Below, piece by piece: positions 35,158-48,700 of a stretch of 64,000 nt of DNA. Each line of letters opens with the position of its first letter. Position 1 is the stretch's first letter. Made by a program: the position numbers and the translations under genes. Under the pieces are notes generated by a model. That model was not told the origin of the DNA. It saw nothing but the letters and a program-made list of their open reading frames with translations, and made no database searches. Origin of the DNA: Calamus simplicifolius (Eukaryota > Streptophyta > Magnoliopsida > Arecales > Arecaceae); contig UESW01001514.1 in NCBI GenBank assembly GCA_900491605.1, forward strand, positions 62,001 through 126,000, written 5' to 3'.

Positions 35158-37174
35158 ACTTTTTTTTTTTTTTTTTTTTCACTTTGGAATTTGCACTCAA
35201 CTTGCTTGCTGATCATCTGCATCACAAAGGGTTTGTCTCATTTGGGTAGTTGAGTAAACGCTGCCATAGAGAGAGTCTCATCTTTCTTCTCCATCTTTTG
35301 CACGTGCGTATCAAGTCGAGGCAGCCACGGCCTACAATTGCACACGATGCTACCAGTTGTCTTGAATAAATAGTCCATAACATGACTTCTTGCTTGCAAA
35401 TCAAATGAAAGTAGCAATCTACTTCTCTAAGTAAATTTGATGTGGCATATTTGAGTGCGTTAACAAAAAAAAAAAAAAAAAAAAAAACACACACACACAC
35501 GCACAGTTTCTTGTGGACTAGAAGTTTGATTTTTTATGATGGAAGTAGCATATTAGTAGTCATACATAAAAGTAAACCGTCCCTCCAGTACTGTGCATGC
35601 TTGTCATTCTTTCACGTTTTAAAGTTGGGATGAAATCAAAAGCACCTCTTTGGAATGCCAAAACAATCTCATGACCTTGAGCTTGTCATTCTTCCACGTG
35701 AAAGTTGGGATGAAATCGCAAGCATCTCCTTTGAATGCTTAAACAATCACATAACCTTGAGCGTCATTGTACAGTCGAAATAACTACATTTTACCCATAT
35801 AAGATATAGTATGATTTTACTTAGCTATCTAAGATAAGCAAGCTGTGTCTGACTTTGTTGCATTCTATCACCTTCTTTAAAAAAAAAAAAAAAAAAAAAA
35901 ATTCTTCAAATTTGAACAACAAGACCCTCTCAAATCAAAAAAAGTTAGGTTTCCATTTTTGTAGCAAGTTTCTTCATTTTGAAGAACCAAGGCTTCTTTC
36001 GCCACACTCAAATTTGATAAAGTATATATATTACTAGTTTTGTTTGAATTTTTTTTAAAAAAAATTGTTAATTTTTTATGAATTGCTCATAAATTTTCAT
36101 AAACTAAAATAATTTAAATATATTTTGAGTTATGTGTTCAAGCATAACAAGAATACCTTAATTTTATAAATATATTTAACGATTTCAAGATGTAATAAAA
36201 TTTAAAATTTAAATTAATACTTATCTCAAATTAAAGATCAAACTTTTATCAAAATTAGACTTCAAATGATGCAGAAATCCGATTATTTTTCTAACAAAAT
36301 CTCAATAGAATTGGTCCTTGAATCCTCTCCTTCGTTTTTCTTCTATTGGGTTCTCCTGCTTTTCGGTTTTCTTTTTTTCCCCAATGCATCCTGTATTAAA
36401 TGGATACAATGGATAGACTAAGTGAAATCACACTAAATATCAGGCATGGTAAAATATATTTATCCCCAAAAAAATTAGCGGTGATGAAGCTTTTGGTACG
36501 GTTTTGTGAAGCTGAAGTCCAGTGATGGGCCTAACTAATGCTTACCTTGAGCTAATATCCAACAGCCGATAACTACACCGCTGTCCTTTCCTAGATCATG
36601 CTGATAACAGAAAGGCGACAAACAACTTTAATACGTGGACAGTCTCTAAATAACTTTGAGTTATCGTCCTCCAAATTAACACCAGCTAGCTTCAATTAGA
36701 TTAGATCTCAGTCTTGGGTCACAAACGTTGATGTGGACCAGAGTCTATATATATTTAAAGCACCACACCTACCATTGGCACAGTGCCTTGTCTAAGTGAG
36801 ATGGTTTACCACGACAAGGCGCCTGCGATGGCGAGAAAAAGGAAGCGGACAAGAGGTCATGAGAACAGCCACGGCTGGCCCTCCCCCAAGAGAGAAAGAA
36901 AGAAAAAGAAAGCTCTTCGTTATGTAATAATGAATCAGAAAGAGTAGTCGGCAGAGTGGGGCTCGTTATAGCTTGTCACACGTCATCACGTGTCTTTTAA
37001 TGGAAGCCTCCATGCATTTCCTGGTCTTCTCCTTTCTTTCTTTGACCAATTGAGCTTGGTGTCATGGCATCGTCTTAAACCATCAAAACGTCTCTTTTTT
37101 TTTTTTTTTTTCTTATTGCAATACAAATGCCACTAAATTACTTGTTTGCATGCCCTATCATTCTTATCTTCTTC
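35158..37174. other. Intergenic, AT-rich; short tandem duplication and homopolymers
   Basis: No coding potential. It contains poly(T) near 35160-35180, a poly(A)-(CA)n tract near 35466-35502, poly(A) near 35878-35900, and the ~82-bp duplication at 35601-35764. Short frames here are poly-Lys/poly-Phe artefacts. Confidence 0.75.
35601..35764. repeat. Tandem duplication, ~82-bp unit, two copies
   Basis: TTGTCATTCTTTCACG...AAAGTTGGGATGAAATC...ACCTTGAGC occurs at 35601 and again at 35683, about 85% alike by eye. Confidence 0.85.
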
Positions 37175-37900
37175 TATCCATAGTTGTGAGTCTCGGCCTG
37201 GACATTGACCGACCAATGGCTTGGATTACCGGATCATTGGTCCAACCATCGGATCACCGATTGAACTATTGAATCAATTATTTTAATATAAAAAATATAT
37301 TTATATTAATAAAATTATTTTTTAATAAAATAAACATATGAATACTAATTTTTATAATCTTTCTTTTTTAAAATTTTTTTTTGGTATCTTATTTAATCTC
37401 TAAAATTTACTTACTTTCAATCTGCGTATCTATTCAGGCCGATTTAACTTTTTTAAAAAATAAAAAAATAAAAAAATTTTTATCCAAGTTTCCTTTATTT
37501 TCATCATTTTCTCTTTATGTCTCTACTTTTTCGTCTTAATTCCTATAAAATTTTTATATTTTTATATTTTTTTCTTTTTTTATTCTTCTCTCATCAATGC
37601 TTTTCTTTGCATGATCTCCTTTTCTTTCTCTATAAAACTTACGAGCATCCCAATTAAGAAAAAGTTACCATAAACTATCAGGAATTTGAAATGCTAAAGG
37701 CCAAAAAATTTGAAATAGCATTGATAAACCCGTGGTCTGATTCAGGCCAGGTTGACCGGTTCATAAATGAACCGAAGAGGTTGATCGGATTATTCCGGAT
37801 CTCTTATATATCTGGTTTATATTATAATTCGACCGGCTTGGCTTTCGGGTTTCGGTTCCGGTTCCGGTTCAGTCCAATTTTAACAACTATGCTTTATCCA
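37175..37900. mobile_element. MITE-like element with TAGTTGT...ACAACTA ends
   Basis: The left end is ATAGTTGTGAGTCTCGG (37180) and the right end TTTTAACAACTATG (37892), giving inverted ends ATAGTTGT. TATCCA flanks both sides (37175-37180 and 37895-37900), a possible target duplication. The interior is rich in CCGGTTC/GAACCGG-like words near both ends, typical of a family of plant elements containing repeated ACCGG/CCGGT. No coding sequence. Confidence 0.55.
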
Positions 37901-39660
37901 TGCAATTAAAGTCCTATTTAAATTAACTATTAGAGCATCTTTATGTAACTGTTGGCCAACAGTTATATGAGATGGTTGTTCATCAAAAACCGTAACCTAA
38001 ACCGACTCTAAATTTATATTGATTGGCATCTTATATATATTTATTACTTGGTATTCATATCTCATTGTCAAGGTTTGAACTCTCCTTTATCTTTAGTCTC
38101 TAGGTTAGCTGCTGAATTATATGGATTACTGTGAATGCCTATACATTACTGAAACTGGATCAAGAAGATCAATAAATATAGAAAAAAAAAAAGTGATCTA
38201 GGTCAATGTCCTCAAGGAATGGTTAGTTGGCCGGCATAGCTTGGAATTGGTCAAAGCCAAATCACTTCAATTGAATTCCATTAATAGGCTTGAATTAAAA
38301 TGAATTTATGGTAAAAGTCATGCATTTGAAACAAACCTTAAAATATTAAAATTTTATTATTTAGAATCGATTAAATGAATTTAATCTATATAAAGTTCTA
38401 ACAATATACCTTTCTAAATATTGTTCACTTTTTTTTTAAGTTTTTATCAAGTGGATATGCTTTATGGTCATTAAAAAAAATTTTGTTAGTATGGTATCTT
38501 CTATGCTTAATTAGTTAGTTGATTTAAGATATAAAAAGAGAAGGCAGAAGAGGGGAATATTTATTAAGAAGAGGTATTTTATTTTTATTTTTTAATAAAT
38601 GATCTCTAACTTCTCTTGGTGTAAATACTTATTGTATGGAAAGATAAAATTTTAGGCTTCAATCCACAAATTGAACAAAGAAATCGCTTTAAAAATAGTG
38701 AAATTCAATAGAATACCTCATTTTTCAGCGCCAAAACCGCGGTCTAATACAGAAATAGCCGGCAGAGCTTGGTGACGTACTACGTGGGACCACAATATTA
38801 ATGCAATTTTCTACATACCGTGACATTCAAGTAGCTGAAACCTTGGACCATCTCTCCATTGTCTATAGTCTAAAAGAAAGTCCCCATGACGGCAATTAAA
38901 AAAAAAGCCTCCAGTTTGCTAACAAGGCGGAGAGGGGACGACAAGTCTTCCTTGGTGTTGACAATTAGAAGAGAAAAGGCTTGGGTAGCTCTGAGCTGAT
39001 TGGTCTCAAAAACTCTCAAAAAGACCAGACCGAAGGCGAGGAAAAGTTCCGAGTGGTGGCCGGCGTTGGGCTGGACGGTTTGAAACGAGGAGAAAGCGTT
39101 TAGAAAAGGGTGGGCGATGAGAGGAATCGGTACCTTCTGATCTCTTTTAATTAAATCCAGAGGACTGGTTGAAAACTTTGTTTTGGGTCGTCGATGCCTT
39201 GCTTGCATGAAGGGACTTTTGACAGCCGGATTGAATATTTATACTATTGAATATATTTGCTAGAAGGGAAGAAACTGGAAACTATATACACGGAAGGACA
39301 ACTCAACGAGCGGCGAATAATCTAAATCTACTACAGTTGGAGGGAAAGCAGCCCTTCGTCGCTTTCCCACTTCGTAGCCGACGGCATCACGACTTAACGA
39401 CAGCCGTTCCATCCCCATCATTCGTCTCAAGGGATATTGTAATTTTACTTCAACCCGACGGAATTACCGTCCTGACTCCGTCTCGATCGATTGAGACCCA
39501 TCCTGATCCACTCCGATGGGATGAAATTTTCTAGCTTTGACCTAATTCGAAAAAGACTTTCAAAAAAAAAAAATCAAATAGTTTGCAACGAAAGAAAAAA
39601 TAAAAAATGTTTTATCACTAATAGTAGAAATAGTCGATATGATAATATAATAGTGATATT
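37901..39660. other. Intergenic, no feature recognised
   Basis: AT-rich to about 38800, then more balanced composition. Minus frame 38870-39208 (112 codons) and plus frame 39247-39534 (95 codons) have no recognisable domain or splice context and are not called as genes. Confidence 0.6.
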
Positions 39661-40375
39661 TGATGTAGCTGATCTAGTCACGTTAGGGCTAACGAATGAA
39701 GCGACTGACAGAACCTCGGCCTCGAACTCCAAGGTTTCTTTGGCCTCGGACTCCAAGTCCCTCTCGGCTTCGGACTCCAAGATCCCCTCGGCTTCGGACC
39801 CCAAGGTCCCCCTTGGCCTCGGATCACATGCGGCCGCCACATGGCTTATCAATCATTTGCAACCGTCACGAGGCCTACCAACCGCCTACGACTGCGCATG
39901 ACTATTTTCAGTTATGGCTCATGCCTGACGTGATCCAGCCCATCTATCACCTGTGGCACCGCGCTTGGCAGGGGATTGATGGGCAGGGCTATCCCTGACA
40001 AGCTCAGGGGTGGTTGCGGCATGTCCCTGTCAACCTTGCCGTATGCTAGCTATCAAACAATAACATCTCGAAATCAACAACCTTCTAAAAGCGAGTAAAG
40101 GGAACTTCCGGATATGTATAAGAACCTTCGCTCACAACGAAAGAAGGGATTAAACTTGAAGTTTTCGGCTAAATCTTTTAGCTCATTCTTCTTCACTATT
40201 TTTCAAGTTGCTCACTTGAGCGTCGGAGGGTCCCCACCGGTACAATTTGTCCCTGGAGACTTTCTTGCAGTAATTCCATCGAGGAGGAGGCGTTGAAAGA
40301 TTCCTTAGCCATCCTAGTGGTCCTTCGGATCCTCTCCGTTACTCGACGTTCAAGGAAAGAGATTTGGCGACAACA
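39661..40375 (+). repeat. Left LTR of doublet (715 bp) with short 24-bp array
   Basis: Contains about five copies of a CCTCGGACTCCAAGGTCCCCT-type unit (39713-39825). The TATA-like GTATAAG is near 40116. Confidence 0.75.
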
Positions 40376-40382
40376 GATTTTC

Positions 40383-41174
40383 TGATGTGGCTGATCTAGC
40401 CACGTTAGGTCTAACGGATGGAGTGACTGACAGAACCTCGGCGTCGAACTCCAAGGTCCCCTCAACCTCGGACTCCAAGGTCCCCTCAGCCTCGGACTCC
40501 AGGTCCCCTTGGCCTCGGACTCCAAGGTCCCTTCAGCCTCGGGCTCCAGGTCCCCCTCAGCCTCGGACTCCAAGGTTCCCTCGGTCTCAGACTCCAGGTC
40601 CCCTTCGGCCTCGGATTCTAAGGTCCCCCTCGGCCTCGGCCTTGGATCCCAAGGTTCCCGTTGACCTTGGACCACATGCGGTCGCCACGTGGCTCACCAA
40701 CCACCTGCAACCGCCATGAGGCCCACTAACCGTCTACGACTACTCGTGGCTATTGCCAGTTACAGCGTACGCTTGACGTAACACGGTCCACCTACCACCT
40801 ATGGCATCGCGCTTGGCAAGGGGCTGACAGGTAGGGCTATCCCTGACAAGCTCATGGGTAGTTGCGGCCTGTCCCTATCTTTTCAAAAGCGGGTAAAGGG
40901 GACTTCCAAACAGGTATAAGAACCTTCGCTCACAACGAGAGAAGATATCTGAACTCGAAGTTTTCGGCTAAGTTATTTAGCTCATTCTTCTTCACTGTTT
41001 TCCAAGTTGCTCACTTGAGCATCGAAGGATCCTCATCAGTGCAACCAATCCTTTGGAACTTTCTTGCAAAAATTCTGTTAAGGAGGAGGCATTAGAAGAT
41101 TCTTCAGTCATTTTAGTGGTCCTTCGGATCCTCTTCGTTATCCGACGTTTGAGAAAAATGATTTGACGATAATA
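40383..41174 (+). repeat. Right LTR of doublet (about 792 bp) with expanded 24-bp array
   Basis: The same layout as the left unit, but with about nine to ten copies of the 24-bp CCTCGGACTCCAAGGTCC unit (40436-40665), which accounts for its extra length. The array keeps frames open and yields SASDSKVP-like peptide repeats; it is not a gene. Confidence 0.75.
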
Positions 41175-44100
41175 ATAATAATGAATTAAATGATAATTAT
41201 CTGCTGCGATTAGCAAACTATATCAATAATCTCTAAATATAAAATAAGCAAATAATATAATAATAGTAATGATAGGTATACCGGTGCTAATACGATGGTA
41301 ATTGATGAGATGGCTATTTGCCCATAACTAAGATGGCGATGGGCAAATAGTAGATGAATGCTCAAAATATACCAATAAGATAGTAGCTAACTAGTGCATC
41401 TTGAAATAAAATGAGATTCATCACATGATTATTTTTTCGTTGAGAGCATTTTACTCTTAGAATCTCGTTCTTTGAAATATTGGTTGAATTAATATTGATA
41501 ACTTATATATCATCTTAATTTGCTTCAACTTTGGTAATAACTATTATATTAACAAAATGTTAGCAGCCAACATAAGCCCATTATCAATACTTTTCTTGCT
41601 GTTCCTAAATTCAACCACACGCACAGAGGTATATATAATATTATATTGCAAACCTACAAAATTAGGATATCAATGACATGACATTACGTGCTGGCTTTTA
41701 GCTGGAATTCTGTCGTGCATAGATATATAGCCGCAACGTCGTCTAGATATCATCGCCAAATAAAAGGACGCATCGATAAATTTCCGAGCCAATCCAAGAA
41801 ACATATGGCATCACAGACGAATCTAGTTCATCTTTTCATTACAATCGCACGTAACGTCCATGCTATCACGCTCAATCGGCAATTCATCATGGCCACTTGT
41901 TCAATCACTGTGCATGGACTGAAAAGGATTCGAATGGAATATTTAATTTTTGGCAAACATGGGGACGTCTCAAAAAGTACGTGCACTTGATAAGATAGAA
42001 TTGTCTCTTCTTTTTTTTTACTTATAATTGGACGCTTGTCGATCCCTCATTGGCTGAGGAGCACCATGGGGTGGCTGGAGTTCGAAAATTCCTACTTGCA
42101 CCTCATAGATTACTCAGTACATCATTTAATTTTTAAAAAAATAATTAAAAATTTAAATTATTCTTAACTTTTTTTCATCATAAATTTTTTTTTTTTTTAT
42201 ACGTTCTTCTTTCTCACCCCCATCCGATGGACAGTCTTCTTTTCTCTTTCTTTCTTTTTTTTATCGACAGTGATCAACGACGACAGTAGCAGAAAATGAT
42301 TGCAACGGCAATGCAGCGACGGCAACGAGCAAATATGACAGCTTTCTTCTATCCTTGACTTTTTCTTATATCTCTGTTTGACTTAGCATGATCGAACAAA
42401 AAAATCCTGTTCGATTTATTTTTGGTCAGCCTTGATAGGCTGAATAGAAGGCTTTTTATTTGGATCTATCAAGTTTTATTCGATTCTGATAGACCAAATG
42501 AAGGGATATAAAAAGAGGCGAAGGGGTTAAGCTTTTCGTTCGGCCCATCGAATTGAGGGATGTAAGGAAGGAGATTTGTTTTATGGTACATGAAGTCGTA
42601 TTTCGATGGCACAAGCTGACAAAAAAAAAATAAAATTTGCGCTAACTGAATTGGATAAAAATGGGCATGGGCTGGCATTGCATTAAACCCGATGAGAAAG
42701 GGACAGAAGGGGGGTTTATTCAGCTTGGGGTGGAGAAAAATTTTACGGTGGGGAAAAATTTAAGGATAATTTAAGCATTTAATTTTTTTTACAAAAAACG
42801 AAGGGTGAACTACGAAATTTAAGCGGGTGCAAATAGAAATTCCCCTGGAGTTCGCTGCGCCAGAAGGTCATCCCAGGGTGCCTAATGGCACTTGAATTGA
42901 GCTGGAGAAGACTTTTTCTTTTTTTCTACGTTAAGAATTGGTTGGCAGCTTGAGAACCCCACGTGGTCTAACGACCAGCACGCTATATCTATATATATCT
43001 CAGTCCAAGCCTTCTCTTCCTTTTTCTTCACCAAATCTTCCTTGAGGTTTCCTCCTGACTTCCACCGCAATCTCTCTCATTTTTTTTTTATTATTAAGGA
43101 AAAGTATGAGAAGAGATTGTCCAAGAGTCGTTTAATTAATTAATGTAGACTGTTTTCGTTTCGCTGTTCCTGTTCAAAAGTTTGGCATCATGGGCTGCTG
43201 GTCCAAGAATCAGCGCATGCATGAGGGCGTGCGCGCGGAGGAGTTGATCGATGGAAGGTGGAAAGATCGATGGCCATTGGATTCACACCGTACACAGAGG
43301 AATGGAAGCTCTGGGAGAACGTCGCATGCAATATTCCTTGCAGTAATTAAATAGGCATGCAAGAAAGCGGTCCAGGATCAGTACTGCTAGCTTAATTAAT
43401 TATCTAATTCCCTATGGAGTGACCAAGTTTCAAAATATTTTCTCCATCTCTATTTCAGAGTTCACACCGTAATATTCCATCTTAATTCAAACATTGCTTC
43501 TATAAATATTCATAATTCAGTTTTTTTTTTTAAAAAAATTAGATTTGACAATTTCTTGAAGAGCCTGAAGAGAAGTACTTGGATAAAAAGAATGGGTGTA
43601 TTTGACAATTCATGTGGAGAATTTTCATTCAGATAGGGACGGCATAGTCTGCAGCCATCTTCCACCATCTTCTCATGTGAGTAATAGATAATGCTCCGCA
43701 TTATTTTGAAATATGAAAAATAAATATTGCAAGATAAAGAAATATTATTTCTTTTTTACTTAACAAATGGTTGAAAAAGTCCAAAGATATATTTATTTTA
43801 AATTCAAAGGACTTCACAAAAATCAAAAATTGGAAAGAGAAGCAATATGACTATGGGTTTGCTTGAGATTGGACAATGTGTCCTCCTTCTAGATTTCTTA
43901 ATTAACTACCATCGCTTGTTGATTGACTTTGTAGTGGGCAAATTAATAAACTTCTAAGCAAGCTAGGGCCGTGATTCATGTGAAAACTCATATTATCATG
44001 AGTATTTATATGCAATCAAAAAAAGTTATATTAAATTATTCTTGCTAGTCTTTTGGATGAGCTCTTATGTTGTTATATATATATTAATTAGAGAAAATTA

Positions 44101-45915
44101 GCTCATTTATATTAGAAGACATTGTAACTAGATTTTTTTGACATTGACTAAAAATCAATCAGAAAGTTTATGATTAAACTTGATTAGACTTGAATATTTA
44201 GTCGGTACAAATGCCAACACTTAATGAAAGAGTACATGAAAGCTTGCGCTAACATGCATTTGTTTCACATTAGTTATGCCTCATTTAAGGTTAAAAAAAC
44301 TTAAATGAAATATCTTGATTAATTTTTTGGACAAGTTATTAAATCTTTACAACTCTAACCATAATATATTACTCATCATCTTGGTAAGAATGAAATAATT
44401 ATTCAGACCTAAGCACCTACGAAATCGCCAAAAAAAAAAAAAAAATTCATGACATTGCAAGTTCTCTTGTGGGTCAATTTAGTTAATTTTGTTAAACAAA
44501 ACAAAGCTTAGCCTATAATCACCACCCCGGCACCACGTTCCATTTTTTTTTAAAAAAAAAAGACATTTTAAACATTAATCAAGGATTGCACTATCATATT
44601 TATCATGCTAAACTCCATTAATTTTAATAAATTTCTCTCTATAAAATCTAGCAATCGGCGACACTATTTTAATTTCTTTTTTAATTTGCTTTGCAAGCAT
44701 CTTTCCTCGCCTTCCCTTTGAAAACTGCAACCATATATGGCTTTCATCTTACGGTGGTGGCTTTGATGGCGACTGTTAAGAAAAAAAAGGTTAAAAAAGG
44801 TTAAAAAATCACATGTTTAAGCGTATTTCTTCTGCAATTTTACGGGCATGGTAATTTGTCTTCAAAGAATTAGTAATTCTTAAAGTTAACTCGAATCACA
44901 TGCATCGCGGTGCCAACGCATGAAACCCATCCATGGATGTAACGAGGCCGAAAGCATCGATCCAACATTCATGATCTAACACGCATCAATCATGGTAAGC
45001 TAAAAAAAAAAAAACTTTTTATATATTATTTTCGGTGTAAAATAATCTACATAAGTATGATAAATAATTCATCGCACATAGACTCATGCCGAAAGTTTGC
45101 TTGATAATTTTGCACTGCAGGTATACGAGCTCTTAATTATGTGGAGATAAATCATGACGTTCGATATAGATCGTTTTACAGTGAAAATAATGTGCAAAGA
45201 CTTTTGAATGCCCTCCTATCAGTGGAGCTCGCAAGGCCACACGGAAGCCTTTCATCCCGTTGTACGCCAGCTGAATTTTTTTTTCTTTTCCTTTCGGCGG
45301 TGAAAGCAATATTATCTCCACTCTGATGTCATCTCTTCGGACAAGACAGGTTAATTACCTTAATTCAGCACACAAACAAGTTTATGATTCACGATGACCG
45401 CATGATGACCAGACCCACCAATGGGGGGATACCATATTCCAGGGGATATCTCCAATTTCAAATCCCTTGGGTCAAGGCTTTGGGACCGTACACACTCCCG
45501 TTTGATAACCATCGTTGAATGCATTATTATTAATAATGATGTGGGGGGGTTGGGTGGGTTCGGACCGCAAGAAATTATTGTCCAATTAGAATAATGAGTT
45601 GGCCAAGCTGACCTTTGCCACCCTCGGATATACGGCTGATCCTGGAATCCTGATGGACTGTCAACCTCCGAGGCGTTTGCTGGTTCCAATCACCAAGACA
45701 TCATAATTTTGTGTACGTATGGCAGCTTGCCAGGCGACGTTTACGCCAACCAGGGCGGATAAGGGATAAAGAAAACAAGGGTATCGACTCTCGTGGAATA
45801 TAAAACTTTGGCTCGATTAATTGAACTGACCGCAGCGAAGGCGCTGGAAAACGTAAGAAGAGCGGAGGAAAGCAGCAGGGGAACGCAGGGGGCTCGCTTG
45901 CAGCGTTTCTAAACT
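41175..45915. other. Intergenic, AT-rich, no feature recognised
   Basis: Nearly 4.8 kb of mostly AT-rich DNA with homopolymer runs (for example poly(A) near 44432 and 45004). All open frames are short and without recognisable domains, including the minus frame 45360-45689. I see no RNA gene. Confidence 0.65.
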
Positions 45916-46246
45916 CTAAGATAGTATTTGAAATAAAGGATAAGAGAGAATATTTTTTTTTATCCTTAAAAGTTATAATTATAAAGGATAGCTAGGAATA
46001 AAGCTAATCAAATAGATAATTCATGGTTAACCATGGAATATCCCCTCAATTTATTCCCTAGAAAATGCAGAAATAACTGGTTATCCCTCCAAATAAGAGT
46101 AAAAAAAAGTTATCATATGGATTTACCTTTTTGTATTTGATATGATCAATGGGATAGCCAAGGATATCCCTAGGGATAGCTAGGGGACAAACTCTATCCC
46201 GTACACTTATCCATGGATAATATTTTTTCTATCAAACACTACCTAA
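45916..46246. mobile_element. MITE-like element A (~330 bp)
   Basis: Ends TAAGATAGTATTTGA (from 45917) and TCAAACACTACCTAA (to about 46246) are imperfect inverted repeats. The interior repeats GGATAGCTAGG and TATCC words, a style seen in hAT/Harbinger-related MITEs. No coding sequence. Family not assigned. Confidence 0.5.
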
Positions 46247-46924
46247 GGTTATGTTTGGATATTAAAAAGTTATTACAGGAATAGGGATATAAATTCGTAA
46301 GAATAGCTTATTTCTTTTGTTATTTCAGATTTTTGTTTGGATCAAAATCTGGTATTTCATGTTATTCCAGTGCAATTAATGCAGTGTTATTCCAAATGAT
46401 GTTGGATAACATGGGAATAAACTTGTATTCCAATAAAATAGATGAAGATTTTTTTGAAATTCCAAAGATACCCCTTTCAATAAAAATGATTTATCAATTT
46501 TTATTTTTAAAATGACTTGAATAAATTATTATTTATTAATAAATAAGGTAATAAATTAATTACTATTCATAAAATAATATAAGAACATACTAATAAATTT
46601 TTATATTAATAAAGAAAAAAATAACATACTTAATTTATTATTTTAATTAATAAATTTATTTAAATTATATTATAAATAAATTTATTTAATTTATTTAAAT
46701 GACATAATAAATATATTTATTTAATTTATTTAATTTAATTCCATCGATGCCTTTGGAATAGCTGTAGTGGGAATAGGAGCTATTCAATGGGGTACCATGG
46801 AATAAGGAATAGGAATAAAGAGGATTGACTGAATAGCTAGTCTCATGGGGGCCATCCTCCTTTTTTGAATAAGCTGGAATAAGGCCCTATTCCAGGCCTT
46901 ATTCCAGCATCCAAAAGCGGTTCT
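46247..46924. mobile_element. MITE-like element B (~680 bp), abutting element A
   Basis: Begins GGTTATGTTTGGATATT and ends ATCCAAAAGCGGTTCT, giving imperfect inverted ends around TTTGGAT. The interior is AT-rich with repeated GGAATA/TATTCC words near both ends. It starts directly at the right end of element A, so one may have inserted at the edge of the other. Confidence 0.45.
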
Positions 46925-48700
46925 AAAGGGATATTGATGAGGAAGCTGCGAGCTGGTTTCCTTGTTTCTGGTTACGTTTCCTTTTCAATGGAAGAACGAA
47001 TTCGTTTCTCTCTCTAACATCTTCTCTCGGAAAACTCTAAGCTGAATGAGAAATGTGGAAGTTGCCGGAGAATTAATTAATGCAATACTTGACAAGAAAC
47101 GGTTAATTTCTCACCAATAAGGAAAATTAGTAAAAACATGCCTAACATTGATTTGACTTAATTAGATCTCTACAAGAAGAAACAATTAATTAATTAATTA
47201 ATGGGGATTGATATAACTAAAAATAAAATTAAGGATCTAATTGATTCGGCATCATAATCGGAATCGGAATCAAAATCAAATTCGAATTCTATTGGAATTG
47301 AAATCAAAATTTCTCATTCCTTTCATATGTTTGATTTAAATAAAAATTAAAATCAGAATTAAAAAGTTAGATACGCCATAGTTTCAAATAGGTAGGTTGA
47401 AAATATATCAAATATCATAGAGGATATCTACAAAATCAAATATACCATGACAAATAAGAAAAAATAACTTTACTGGACTTACCAAATTGATAAAAAATGA
47501 TTAAAAATATCAATACATAAAATGACTCACATTTACTTATAGTATGATTGAAAACATAAAGAGACATCAATTAGGAGAAGAAAAAAGAGAATATTACATC
47601 AGAAGAGAATAGAAGGAGGGTGCATTACGTTATAGCTGGCTAGAATAGATTCATAGCTCTAGGTTGGGAGAATGGATTCCTTTCCCCTAATATATAATTC
47701 GGATTGCAAGTGGAATTAAAATCGGATTCTAATTATATTTTAATGAAATATTTGAAATCAATATTAATTATTCTAATTTCGATCCCAAAGAACCATTTTT
47801 GTGAAAGAAACAAACTTTAAATGTTGTAAATTGAAAGGAATTTTTTTAAACTAGAGGGAAAAATTGAGAGCTTATTTTAAATTTGACATGGTTATTGCAT
47901 TGTTTTGTTGCTGGGTGTAATTTTGTTTCCAATTTGTTTGATTTATTGTGTCAATTAACTAGATATGGAGGTGCAAAAGGAAACAATTTTTGCACCTCTA
48001 TTATGCAATTATATTGTGACACTCAATTATGGGATGCTTGGATGTATAAATTGCATCCTTCTTTATCTTATGAATCTCTCTCACTCTCTCTCTCACTAAT
48101 CAAAAACCTTATTATACCAAAAAAAAAAAAAAAATCTAGTTGCTGTGATTATACGAGACTACACTAAGATTTTCTTTAAAAAATTAAGTATTATAATTAA
48201 TGATAAAATTTGCAAAATAGTCATATGATCACATGCAATTCTTCATCGCCTTGCTGCCCAATTTTGGTGTGGTTTGCAGTTGGATATATATACTTCTTCA
48301 TCTTTAATTCAACAAATATTTTTATCATTTAAACATGGTAACATAATATGTAGAGATTGAACAAAAGAAGATATTCAATAGCTTATGTAATAATAAATTG
48401 GATGGATTTTGCTCCTTATTTCTTAAAAAGAATCCCATGTATAATAATACTAAGAGCTTAACCATCAACTTTTTCTCAAAAGAGAACGGAATGGCCAGCT
48501 TACGGGGGAATAGACCTGCTTGTTCGCAACATCTTAAAATATCAACCTAAATACTAATTAACATTGGGTTAAGCCCATTTAAATGATGTACTTTACAATT
48601 GTGAACCTATTGCAAATGCATTGCCCTTTTTTTTTTTTGATAAAAGCATGAGCTAAATAGCAGTGGACAGTGAATACATCTCTAATTCTATCAAACGTGA
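46925..48700. other. Intergenic, AT-rich; possible further MITE
   Basis: At 47230-47780 there are GAATCGGAATCGGAATC words on the left and GGAATTAAAATCGGATTCTAATT on the right, suggestive of another degenerate inverted-repeat element, but boundaries could not be set. A (CT)n then poly(A) tract lies near 48076-48135. No genes are seen. Confidence 0.5.

Larger units (their letters stand above)
39661..41174 (+). mobile_element. Tandem doublet of gypsy-type LTRs without interior
   Basis: Two related units, 39661-40375 and 40383-41174, both start TGATGTRGCTGATCTAG. They end TTTGGCGACAACA (left) or the decayed TTTGACGATAATA (right). Each has GTATAAGAACCTTCGCTCAC (TATA plus start-like region). The left unit's end resembles the LTR end of the intron 11 element (TTTGGCGGCAACA followed by GATT), and GATT also follows here before the second unit starts seven bases later. 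The whole internal region is therefore missing between a 5' and a 3' LTR. Confidence 0.75.

Noticed and set aside
35442..35633. Poly-Lys/His frame near 35466
   Set aside because: Translation of a poly(A)-(CA)n microsatellite.
38870..39208. 112-codon minus frame as a gene
   Set aside because: No recognisable domain, no splice partners, no promoter context; length is within chance for this composition.
45360..45689. 109-codon minus frame as a gene
   Set aside because: No domain or conserved motif recognised; isolated in AT-rich intergenic DNA.
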